DNA of 64,000 nucleotides from positions 1-64,000 of the forward strand of contig CADCMM010000003.1 in assembly GCA_902802515.1 (NCBI GenBank). The letters are read 5' to 3'. The notes below the pieces were generated by a model that searched no databases, was not told the DNA's origin, and worked only from the letters and a program-made list of their open reading frames with translations. Every line of letters begins with the position of its first letter. Positions within the stretch are counted from its first letter, which is position 1. The position numbers and the translations under genes are program-made. The DNA is from an uncultured Lachnospiraceae bacterium. Lineage in GTDB: Bacteria; Bacillota; Clostridia; Lachnospirales; Lachnospiraceae. Positions 56,891 through 64,000 of this stretch are shown here, one piece after another.

Positions 56891-58003
56891 ATGGCAAGTT
56901 TATCATTAGAGCACATTTGTAAAGTTTACCCGAATGGATTTGAAGCAGTAAAAGATTTTAATCTGGAGATCAAAGATAAAGAATTCATCATTTTTGTAGG
57001 ACCGTCAGGATGTGGAAAATCTACCACTCTTCGTATGATCGCTGGTCTGGAGGATATCAGCAGCGGAACCTTGAAGATCGGTGATCGTGTCGTGAATGAT
57101 GTTGAGCCGAAGGACAGAGATATCGCAATGGTATTCCAGAGCTACGCTCTGTACCCGCACATGACCGTATATGATAACATGGCATTCAGCTTGAAACTTC
57201 GCAAGACTCCGAAGGATCAGATTGACAAGATGGTTAGAGAAGCAGCTAAGATCCTGGATCTGGAAAAACTCCTCGACCGTAAGCCAAAGGCTCTGTCTGG
57301 TGGTCAGAGACAGCGTGTAGCTATGGGTCGTGCTATTGTTCGTAACCCGAAAGTGTTCCTGATGGATGAACCGCTGTCCAATCTGGATGCAAAGCTTCGT
57401 GTGCAGATGAGAACAGAGATCTCCAAACTGCATCAGAGACTGGGAGCTACGATTATTTATGTAACGCATGACCAGACAGAGGCTATGACCCTGGGCACCA
57501 GAATCGTAGTTATGAAGGATGGCGTGGTTCAGCAGGTAGATACTCCGCAGAACCTTTACAATGCACCGGGCAATCTGTTCGTTGCAGGTTTCATCGGATC
57601 TCCGCAGATGAATATGCTGGATGCGGTAGTTGATGTAAAGGGCAAAGACGCATATCTGAAGATTGGTGACAGCGCTTCTATCAAACTTCCGGCAGCGAAA
57701 GCAAAAAAACTGATCGACGGCGGTTACAATGGGAAAACCGTTATCATGGGTATCCGTCCGGAGAACATGACAGATGAAGATGAAGTTATCGCTAAGTCTG
57801 AGGCTGTTATTGAGGCGAAGATCGAAGTATACGAGCTGCTTGGCGCGGAAGTATATCTGTACTTCACCGTAAATGGAAGCAACATGACTGCTCGTGTAAA
57901 TCCGCGTACCCAGGCAAGAACAGGTGACGTTGTGAAATTTGCTCTGGATGTGGACAAGATCCATGTATTTGACAAAGAGACTGAACTGACCATCACCAAC
58001 TAA
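56891..58003 (+). CDS. ugpC: MsmK/UgpC-type sugar ABC transporter ATPase
   Basis: 370 residues from the ATG after GGAGG at 56891. Walker A GPSGCGKST, signature LSGGQRQRVAMGRA, Walker B VFLMDEP, and a C-terminal OB/TOBE regulatory domain (about 240-370). This type serves several sugar importers, for which no permease is encoded nearby, so it is likely shared by distant systems. A clear terminator follows. Confidence 0.93.
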   Translation: MASLSLEHICKVYPNGFEAVKDFNLEIKDKEFIIFVGPSGCGKSTTLRMIAGLEDISSGTLKIGDRVVNDVEPKDRDIAMVFQSYALYPHMTVYDNMAFSLKLRKTPKDQIDKMVREAAKILDLEKLLDRKPKALSGGQRQRVAMGRAIVRNPKVFLMDEPLSNLDAKLRVQMRTEISKLHQRLGATIIYVTHDQTEAMTLGTRIVVMKDGVVQQVDTPQNLYNAPGNLFVAGFIGSPQMNMLDAVVDVKGKDAYLKIGDSASIKLPAAKAKKLIDGGYNGKTVIMGIRPENMTDEDEVIAKSEAVIEAKIEVYELLGAEVYLYFTVNGSNMTARVNPRTQARTGDVVKFALDVDKIHVFDKETELTITN

Positions 58004-58030
58004 GAAATTTATTTATTAAAAAGAATTTAC

Positions 58031-58065
58031 AATGGCTCTGCGTGGTATTGCGCAGAGCCATTTTT
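58031..58065 (+). terminator. Terminator after ugpC
   Basis: AATGGCTCTGCG/CGCAGAGCCATT stem with 8-base loop, then TTTTC. Confidence 0.9.
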
Positions 58066-58146
58066 CGGGAAATTGGCTTGCGAACAGGTTTCTTATCATG
58101 TAAAATGTGTATAACAACGTTTTTTGATTAATAAAAGGAGTAAACA

Positions 58147-59244
58147 ATGATTTCCAGTCAGGTAATAAAAAGTACGATAGATGAGCTCAGAAGTATTACA
58201 AGAATTGATTTTGCAGTTCTGAATCTGGAGGGGAGTGTGGTTGCCGCAACCTGGAAGCCGGATGAAATTTCTGCGGACACTGTCCGACAATTTGCATCCT
58301 CTTTGGCAGACAGTCAGGAAATTCGGGGGTATCATTTCTATAAAGTGTTTGACGACAAACTTCCGGAGTATGTGCTGATCGTCAAGGGATCAGGTGAAGA
58401 TGTGCATGTAATGGGAAAAGTGGCGGTGTGCCAGCTTCAGAGCCTGATCATTGCTTACAAAGAACGGTTTGACAAGAACAATTTTATCCAGAATTTGATT
58501 TTGGACAACCTTTTGCTGGTGGATATTTATAATCGGGCAAAGAAGCTTCACATAGAAGCGGAGGCCAGAAGAATCGTCTATATTATAGAGACCAGAACGG
58601 AGGAAGACAGCACAGCCATGGAGATTGTGAAAGGGCTGTTTGGAAGTAACGGGAAAGATTATATCACGGCAGTAGACGAAAAGAGCATTATTCTGGTTCA
58701 GGAACTGCAGACTGAAAATGATTATGAAGACGTGCATGGCACTGCCGGGATGATCTGCGACATGCTGAACACGGAGGCAATGTCTAACGTACGGGTTTCC
58801 TATGGAACCATTATTCAGGAGATCCAGCAGGTATCCAGATCCTACAAGGAGGCGCGGATGGCCTTAAATGTGGGAAAAATCTTCTATTCAGAAAAACGGA
58901 TTCATGCCTACAATACTCTGGGCATCGGAAGGTTGATCTACCAGCTTCCGGTGAATCTGTGCGAAATGTTTATTCATGAGATATTTACAGAACAATTTCC
59001 GGACAGCTTTGATGAAGAGACTCTGACTACCATTAATAAATTTTTTGAGAATAACCTGAATGTTTCCGAGACAGCAAGGCAGCTGTTTGTCCATCGAAAT
59101 ACACTGGTGTACCGCCTGGAAAAACTTCAAAAGAGCACCGGATTGGATATCCGGGCATTTGACGACGCGTTGACATTTAAGATCGCATTGATGGTAGTGA
59201 ATTATATGAAGTATATGAAACAGGAGGAATTGTGGAAGAATTAA
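58147..59244 (+). CDS. CdaR/PucR-type transcriptional regulator
   Basis: 365 residues: N-terminal sugar-acid-binding-like sensor (about 1-130, VIKSTIDELRSIT), a central GGDEF-like CdaR region, and a C-terminal PucR helix-turn-helix (LNVSETARQLFVHRNTLVYRLEKLQKSTGLDIRAF). By analogy with CdaR it should sense a carbon source. It follows ugpC after a terminator and overlaps the methyltransferase gene by 13 bases. Confidence 0.85.
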   Translation: MISSQVIKSTIDELRSITRIDFAVLNLEGSVVAATWKPDEISADTVRQFASSLADSQEIRGYHFYKVFDDKLPEYVLIVKGSGEDVHVMGKVAVCQLQSLIIAYKERFDKNNFIQNLILDNLLLVDIYNRAKKLHIEAEARRIVYIIETRTEEDSTAMEIVKGLFGSNGKDYITAVDEKSIILVQELQTENDYEDVHGTAGMICDMLNTEAMSNVRVSYGTIIQEIQQVSRSYKEARMALNVGKIFYSEKRIHAYNTLGIGRLIYQLPVNLCEMFIHEIFTEQFPDSFDEETLTTINKFFENNLNVSETARQLFVHRNTLVYRLEKLQKSTGLDIRAFDDALTFKIALMVVNYMKYMKQEELWKN

Positions 59245-60440
59245 GAGGACTGCTGGAGACAATAGTAAATGGAGAGCTGCTTCAGATGGTATTCAGCGCG
59301 GTGAAAAATCCTCAGGCGGCGGTAAAAATAAAAGTTCGCCCTCTGATTGTAAAACGCGAGCTTGTTTTTCAGGCAGCAGCGTGGGATGGAAAAAAAGAGA
59401 AGCATACCAATTATAAAAAAGAAGCGTTGATAGAGGAGGCAGTTCGTTGGCTGGAGCAGGACTACAAGCAGATGCAGGTTGACACCATCTCTATGAGCGC
59501 TTCCGTGCGGGTGAGCAAAAAAGGGCGGATAACAATTAAAAAACATGAACTGAAGGAGCACAGACCTACGCCGGAACTTTCCCATAACCGGAAGAAAAAT
59601 TATATTTTGCAGGAAGGCACACCGGTATCCTTTCTGGTGGAGCTGGGGGTAATGACTCCTCAGGGGCGGGTAGTAAACAGCCGTTATGACAAGTTCCGTC
59701 AAATCAACCGTTTTCTGGAATTTATCGAGGATATCTGCCCCTATCTGCCAAGGGGAAGAGAATTGACGATGATTGATTTCGGCTGTGGAAAATCCTATCT
59801 TACCTTTGCTATGTATTATTATCTGAGGGAAATCAGGGGGCTTGATCTGCGCATTATCGGCCTGGACTTAAAGGAAGATGTCATTGACCACTGTAATGTG
59901 TTGGCAGATAAACTCGGTTATGAGAAGCTGCAATTTTTGACCGGAGATATCGCGGATTATAGAGGAGTAGACCATGTGGACCTTGTGGTGACACTGCACG
60001 CCTGCGATACTGCTACCGATTACGCTTTGGCCAGGGCAGTGACTTGGAACGCGAAGGCGATTCTTTCTGTTCCGTGCTGCCAGCATGAACTGAATAATCA
60101 GATCCGCAATGATGTGCTGCAGCCTATTCTGAAGTATGGTCTGTTAAAGGAGCGCATGGCAGCACTGGTTACCGATGGCCTGCGGGCGTCTTTGCTGGAA
60201 CAGCAGGGCTATGAGGTTCAGGTACTGGAATTTATTGATATGGAGCATACCCCGAAAAATATTTTGATTCGGGCGATCCGGAAGGAGAGGGCAGCTGGCG
60301 AACTGCCACGAATCGTAACAAAGCAGGCAACAGAAAACCATAGCGGGCCTTCGGGCCGAGTTGCTCTGGAGAAGTGTATGGAGGCTCTTGGCGCGGATCT
60401 GACTCTGAATCGTCTGTTATCGGGAGAACAAGATAATTAA
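59232..60440 (+). CDS. SAM-dependent methyltransferase, METTL25/Methyltransf_32-like
   Basis: 402 residues from a GTG behind AGGAGG, overlapping the regulator. A Rossmann methyltransferase core is seen at MIDFGCGKSYLTFAMYYYL (about 177-195) with VTLHACDTATDYAL and SVPCCQHELNNQI, which match the METTL25/Methyltransf_32 type. The N-terminal 150 residues are a separate basic domain, possibly RNA binding. Substrate unknown. Confidence 0.8.
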   Translation: MEELRGLLETIVNGELLQMVFSAVKNPQAAVKIKVRPLIVKRELVFQAAAWDGKKEKHTNYKKEALIEEAVRWLEQDYKQMQVDTISMSASVRVSKKGRITIKKHELKEHRPTPELSHNRKKNYILQEGTPVSFLVELGVMTPQGRVVNSRYDKFRQINRFLEFIEDICPYLPRGRELTMIDFGCGKSYLTFAMYYYLREIRGLDLRIIGLDLKEDVIDHCNVLADKLGYEKLQFLTGDIADYRGVDHVDLVVTLHACDTATDYALARAVTWNAKAILSVPCCQHELNNQIRNDVLQPILKYGLLKERMAALVTDGLRASLLEQQGYEVQVLEFIDMEHTPKNILIRAIRKERAAGELPRIVTKQATENHSGPSGRVALEKCMEALGADLTLNRLLSGEQDN

Positions 60441-60497
60441 GAACCATTTATCCTTTGCCGGCATATGCTATTAGTGATACCGGGAAAGGAGATTCAA

Positions 60498-61067
60498 ATG
60501 AATTACTGGTACTCTAATCAATTTTATCCGGCGGGACAGAGCCGCCTGTTAGGTCAGGAGTCGGGCCTGCGGATGACACCTGCGGCGGTTTCTAAGCCTG
60601 GTTCCCAATATATACCAGCCATGCCCATGGCTGTGATGATGGATGTGTTTACAGACGAGAGGATGACGTTTGAGGATGCCCGGAGACTGCAGTCCTTTTA
60701 CCCTGAGTTTGCCCAGGAGATACAGCGTTATGTGGAAGAAGCTTGCGATAAGATGGAATATGAAGGCAGCATGATGTTTGACGAGTATCCTGACCGCGTG
60801 ATGATCTTGCGCCTGGTGGATGAAATATATGACAAAGTGATAGATATTGATACGGAAAAAATAACAGAAGAAATGCAAGTACAGGAACAGGAGACAACCA
60901 AGCCGCTTTCCATGCAGTCCGGCAGATGCAGAAACTGCCAGGATCGGGATGGCCGGCGTGACCGGAGAGGCGATAAAAATCGCCTCGGAGATTTCATTCA
61001 GGTTCTGCTGTTAGACGAGATGCACCGCAGACGCTGCCGCCATCGCAGATGCAGAAGATTCTGGTGA
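60498..61067 (+). CDS. Unrecognised protein with Arg/Cys-rich tail
   Basis: 189 residues from the ATG after AAAGGAG at 60498. The N-terminal 45 residues are Gln/Pro/Gly rich, a conserved-looking helical domain (about 45-130) follows, and the tail is RDRRGDKNR ... RRRCRHRRCRRFW. The composition of the tail recalls spore-associated proteins but no motif proves that. A strong terminator follows. Confidence 0.65.
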   Translation: MNYWYSNQFYPAGQSRLLGQESGLRMTPAAVSKPGSQYIPAMPMAVMMDVFTDERMTFEDARRLQSFYPEFAQEIQRYVEEACDKMEYEGSMMFDEYPDRVMILRLVDEIYDKVIDIDTEKITEEMQVQEQETTKPLSMQSGRCRNCQDRDGRRDRRGDKNRLGDFIQVLLLDEMHRRRCRHRRCRRFW

Positions 61068-61070
61068 GAA

Positions 61071-61099
61071 AGAGGGCCGTTTTTGTAACGGCCTCTTTT
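61071..61099 (+). terminator. Terminator after the Arg/Cys-rich gene
   Basis: AGAGGGCCGTT/AACGGCCTCT stem followed by TTTTGC. Confidence 0.88.
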
Positions 61100-61200
61100 G
61101 CGTTGTGAGGCTTGCACCGGCTATTAAAGTCTGATACAATGAAAAACAGTTTAGGCAAGTGTTGTTTTCGGGAGCTTAGGATGGGAAGAAGGATAGCAGT

Positions 61201-63660
61201 ATGAGAGAACGGATGATAACAATCAGAAATATTATCCTGCATATATTGTTTTTGATTATTGTATTTGCAGCTGCAGTTTTTCTGTTTGAGAGGATGATTA
61301 ACCAGGTTACCCCGGATGTGGCGGGAACTATGGCAGATTCTACCTTTCCGCTGGTTTACATGCAGAAGAACGGCGTTAATTTCAACTGTCTGCACGGATA
61401 TTCCATGGACATGGACGTATCCTACATCCGGGATAGTATCACACCGTTGGATTCAAACAGGGAGCTGAATATCTGTATCCAAACATTCAGTACAACGGTG
61501 GATGGCGTGTCCTACGAGGTTACTTCTCTGGATGGATTGGAGACACTGGAAAATACCAAGGTAGTGAAACTGCAAAAGGACAGTGATACCATATCTACCA
61601 CCTTGACTCTTCAGAATAAGATGCTGATGAATCAGGAATATATGCTGAAAATCCAGTTGAACTGCGGCGGGAGAAATATTTACTATTATACGCATGTGCT
61701 GCTGGCAGACGGGCTGCACACACAGGATTATCTGAACTATGTCAGCGGTTTCTATGATAAATGCGTGAATAAGACAGATCTAAGCGCTGTGAGCGCTGCA
61801 GTAGAGCCGGATGAGACCACGGACGAGGAAGCAACGTTGGCTTTTATGGATATTCATGACAGTGTTTCTCAGCTAACCTGGTCAAATTTAAATCCTCAGA
61901 TTTACTATAAACCTACTCCCAGGCTGACAGAAATTAACGGAAATACGGCCACTTTGACGATGGAATACCGCATTGCGTCTGTTAATAACTCTGGTATTAC
62001 CGAAGTTTATAATGTTCGGGAATATTATCGTGTCCGATATACGGACAGCCGGGTGTTTTTATTGAATTTTGAGCGGACGACGGATGAGATTTTTAATCCG
62101 GAGAACAATGTACTGGAGAATAAGGGTATTAATCTTGGCATAACCGATAAACAGGTGAAATATAAGACAGATGTGAAAAACCGCTATATTGCATTTGTGC
62201 AGGAAAAGGAGCTCTGGTCCTACGAGATCAATGGAGGAAAACTCGCCCAGATATTTGGTTTTCCGCAGAAAGAAAACATGGATTACAGGGATTTCTATGA
62301 CAGAAATGATATTCGGATCTTGCGGGTGGAGAATGACGGAGATGTATGGTTTGCTGTGACCGGCTATATGAATCGTGGGAATCATGAAGGCGATAATGGG
62401 GTAGCAGTCTATCATTATGAGGCTGCTTCTGCCATGGTGGATGAAAAGCTGTTCCTCACCAGCATGGAAAATCCGGAACTTTTAATGCGGGATGTGAACA
62501 GTTTGGCATATATTTCGGAGGATGGCACAAAGTTTAGCGTACTTTTGGAGGGAAAGGTATATCAGATCAACGTGGCGAATCGGAACTACGACGTGAAAGT
62601 AGACAGTGTGGCAAACAATTGCTGCGCCGCTTCTGCTTCCGGCAGATATTTTAGCTGGCTGGAAGAGGGAGAGGAGTATAACTCTCAGACGCTGTGTGTG
62701 ATGGATATGGAAACCGGAAATGTCAGGGAGATCGAGAGCCAGGGCACAGAGCGCATCCGTCCGGTTTGCTTTATGAACGAAGACCTGGTGTATGGAGTCG
62801 CCAACGTGTCAGATATAATTGCAGAGCATGGAGGAAACGGTCTTTTCCCCATGTACAAGCTGACGATCCAGGACGGAGAGGGAAACGAGATCAAGCAGTA
62901 TGAGCGAAACGGTTATTATGTGACGGGTACAGAGCAGACGGACAATATGCTCACCCTGACGCTGGCGATGAAAGTGGGAGATGAATTTACGGAATCATCG
63001 GAGGATCACATTGTTAATACGGATACCGTGGATTCTGTGGCTATGGGCGTGGCGACAAAGACCTCTTCCAGAAAGCAGACGGAAGTGATTCTTCGTGTGG
63101 GAACTACTATTTCTACCAGAAATCCGCAGGTCGTGAAGAGTAAAATTATCACTTACGAGACATCCAGGACTCTGGAAATTCCGGTGAACCACGATCGTCA
63201 GAAACTGTATTATGTGTACGCGAAAGGAACGCTGGATTCCATTTTTACTTATCCCAACGAGGCCATTGTCCGGGCGGATGAGACGGTAGGTGTAGTGGTG
63301 GACAGCGAGGAAACCTATGTATGGGTGCGGGGTGATAAAGGAAATTCCGCGGAATTGGATCTGGTCAAACTGCCCAGCATCGTCACCACAGGAATTATGG
63401 ATACGGATAAGCTGGAAGGAAGTATAGGAAAGAAAGTCGTGGATCTGAGCAGATGTACGCTGGATGAGGTGCTGTACTTTGTCAGCCACGGCAGACCCGT
63501 GATCGCTTTGACCCAAGACGGGCCAAAGACCATTGTGGGATATGACGAGTACAATGTTTATCTGGTAGACCCAAATGGGACAGAGTGGTATTACTCTGGG
63601 ATGAATGACAGTACGGAGATGTTTGAAAAATCAGGGAATGTGTTCATCAGTTATTTGTAA
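61201..63660 (+). CDS. Large membrane-anchored extracellular protein of unknown function
   Basis: 819 residues: one N-terminal transmembrane segment (about 10-32) and a large extracellular part with repeated beta-rich stretches (YIAFVQEKELWSYEINGG, ISEDGTKFSVLLEGKVYQI) that look like beta-propeller blades. The last 70 residues (CTLDEVLYFVSHGRPVIALT, GYDEYNVYLVDPNG) resemble a C39_2 papain-like peptidase, but the His expected before the GYD motif is missing, so that domain is probably inactive. I cannot name the family. Confidence 0.75.
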   Translation: MRERMITIRNIILHILFLIIVFAAAVFLFERMINQVTPDVAGTMADSTFPLVYMQKNGVNFNCLHGYSMDMDVSYIRDSITPLDSNRELNICIQTFSTTVDGVSYEVTSLDGLETLENTKVVKLQKDSDTISTTLTLQNKMLMNQEYMLKIQLNCGGRNIYYYTHVLLADGLHTQDYLNYVSGFYDKCVNKTDLSAVSAAVEPDETTDEEATLAFMDIHDSVSQLTWSNLNPQIYYKPTPRLTEINGNTATLTMEYRIASVNNSGITEVYNVREYYRVRYTDSRVFLLNFERTTDEIFNPENNVLENKGINLGITDKQVKYKTDVKNRYIAFVQEKELWSYEINGGKLAQIFGFPQKENMDYRDFYDRNDIRILRVENDGDVWFAVTGYMNRGNHEGDNGVAVYHYEAASAMVDEKLFLTSMENPELLMRDVNSLAYISEDGTKFSVLLEGKVYQINVANRNYDVKVDSVANNCCAASASGRYFSWLEEGEEYNSQTLCVMDMETGNVREIESQGTERIRPVCFMNEDLVYGVANVSDIIAEHGGNGLFPMYKLTIQDGEGNEIKQYERNGYYVTGTEQTDNMLTLTLAMKVGDEFTESSEDHIVNTDTVDSVAMGVATKTSSRKQTEVILRVGTTISTRNPQVVKSKIITYETSRTLEIPVNHDRQKLYYVYAKGTLDSIFTYPNEAIVRADETVGVVVDSEETYVWVRGDKGNSAELDLVKLPSIVTTGIMDTDKLEGSIGKKVVDLSRCTLDEVLYFVSHGRPVIALTQDGPKTIVGYDEYNVYLVDPNGTEWYYSGMNDSTEMFEKSGNVFISYL

Positions 63661-63663
63661 CTG

Positions 63664-63704
63664 TTTAGCACTCCCGGAAAATACAAAAAGGCGGGAGTGC
63701 TAAA
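63664..63704. terminator. Hairpin between convergent genes
   Basis: A perfect 13-bp stem TTTAGCACTCCCG/CGGGAGTGCTAAA with a 15-base loop separates the two convergent genes. T-runs are poor. Its outer arms happen to match CIRCE halves, but the spacing is wrong for HrcA. Confidence 0.7.
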
Positions 63705-63720
63705 TATAACTATGATTATT

Positions 63721-64000
63721 TCATATCGAAGAGGAATTTTGAGAAAAGATCGTTCCCTTATAGCGATCCAGCGCAAACAACAGGATCATTCCGATAACGC
63801 CGCAGGAAACCACTTCACCTAAGCCCACGGTCAGCATTATGAACGGTATCGGAAGATTGATTCCGTAGCCATAATACAGCACGAAGGGAACTACCAGCGT
63901 GTTGGCGGCTATAGGAGGAAGGGGAACCAGGAACTTGTGCTTTCTGAGCAAATAAGAAAACACTGCTCCGGCCAGCGTTGCCAGGCTTCCGCACAGGATG
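63721..64000 (-). CDS. queT: QueT-type ECF transporter S component (partial)
   Basis: The frame is open to the window edge, so the N-terminus is missing; the apparent start at 63963 is an internal GTG. The visible 93 residues have two hydrophobic segments and the HKFLVPLPPIAANTLVVPFVLYYGYG stretch, which resembles the C-terminal half of QueT, the queuosine-precursor uptake component. The preQ1 riboswitch usually ahead of it would lie outside. Confidence 0.7.
   Translation of the reverse strand, partial: ILCGSLATLAGAVFSYLLRKHKFLVPLPPIAANTLVVPFVLYYGYGINLPIPFIMLTVGLGEVVSCGVIGMILLFALDRYKGTIFSQNSSSI

Noticed and set aside
63664-63704. CIRCE operator at the right edge
   Set aside because: The arms match CIRCE halves, but they are 21 bases apart instead of 9 and lie between the ends of two convergent genes, so this is a hairpin and not an HrcA operator.

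Overview
The window looks like the replication-origin region of a Lachnospiraceae (Clostridia, Firmicutes) chromosome with an integrative conjugative element (ICE) inserted near it. The host call rests on the gene order around dnaA (DUF3881, serS, DUF4446, parB/soj, rsmG, mnmG, mnmE, jag, yidC, yidD, rnpA, rpmH, oriC, dnaA, dnaN, yaaA, recF, gyrB, gyrA), perfect Firmicute parS sites, strong SD sequences, and cell-wall genes such as murT/gatD. The assignment is by recall of families; no search was run.

Region 1 (1 to about 23.87 kb) is one end of the ICE, nearly all on the minus strand and visibly richer in G+C than the origin region. Reading in the direction of transcription (right to left) it holds: a partition/replication block (ParB, ParA, second ParB, RepA_N initiator); an Hsp20 gene behind a CIRCE-like operator; a three-gene set of small unknown proteins behind a well-formed yybP-ykoY (Mn2+-type) riboswitch; a plus-strand Sir2 deacetylase; a surface module (DUF3789, sigma-region-4-like regulator, class B sortase, 2447-aa thioester/CnaB adhesin); a 29-codon toxin-like ORF with a convergent antisense RNA; and a type IV secretion block (VirB2/Maff2-like, RadC/JAB, VirB6-like, PrgI, VirB4). 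Integrase, relaxase and coupling protein are not in the window and should lie to the left. The right end abuts a tRNA-Arg(CCU) gene, followed by two decayed copies of the same tRNA-bearing repeat.

Region 2 (24.5 to 38.3 kb) is the left replichore arm, mostly minus strand: translation and tRNA-modification genes, chromosome partition genes with two parS sites, and the Jag-YidC-YidD-RnpA-RpmH cluster.

Region 3 (38.3 to 40.4 kb) is a bipartite oriC, with DnaA boxes on both sides of dnaA and divergent promoters for rpmH and dnaA.

Region 4 (40.4 to 64 kb) is the right arm, mostly plus strand: dnaN-yaaA-recF-gyrB-gyrA, then secreted and cell-wall genes (an amidase/beta-lactamase-like fusion lipoprotein, murT-gatD, a DacF-type carboxypeptidase), a degenerate tyrosine recombinase, an exonuclease, an MsmK/UgpC-type sugar ABC ATPase with a CdaR-type regulator, a methyltransferase, two proteins of unknown function, and a truncated QueT-type transporter at the edge.

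The strongest candidates for an undescribed system are the type I toxin-antitoxin-like locus at 6.67-7.00 kb and the Mn riboswitch carried on the ICE at 18.3-18.5 kb in front of genes of unknown function.
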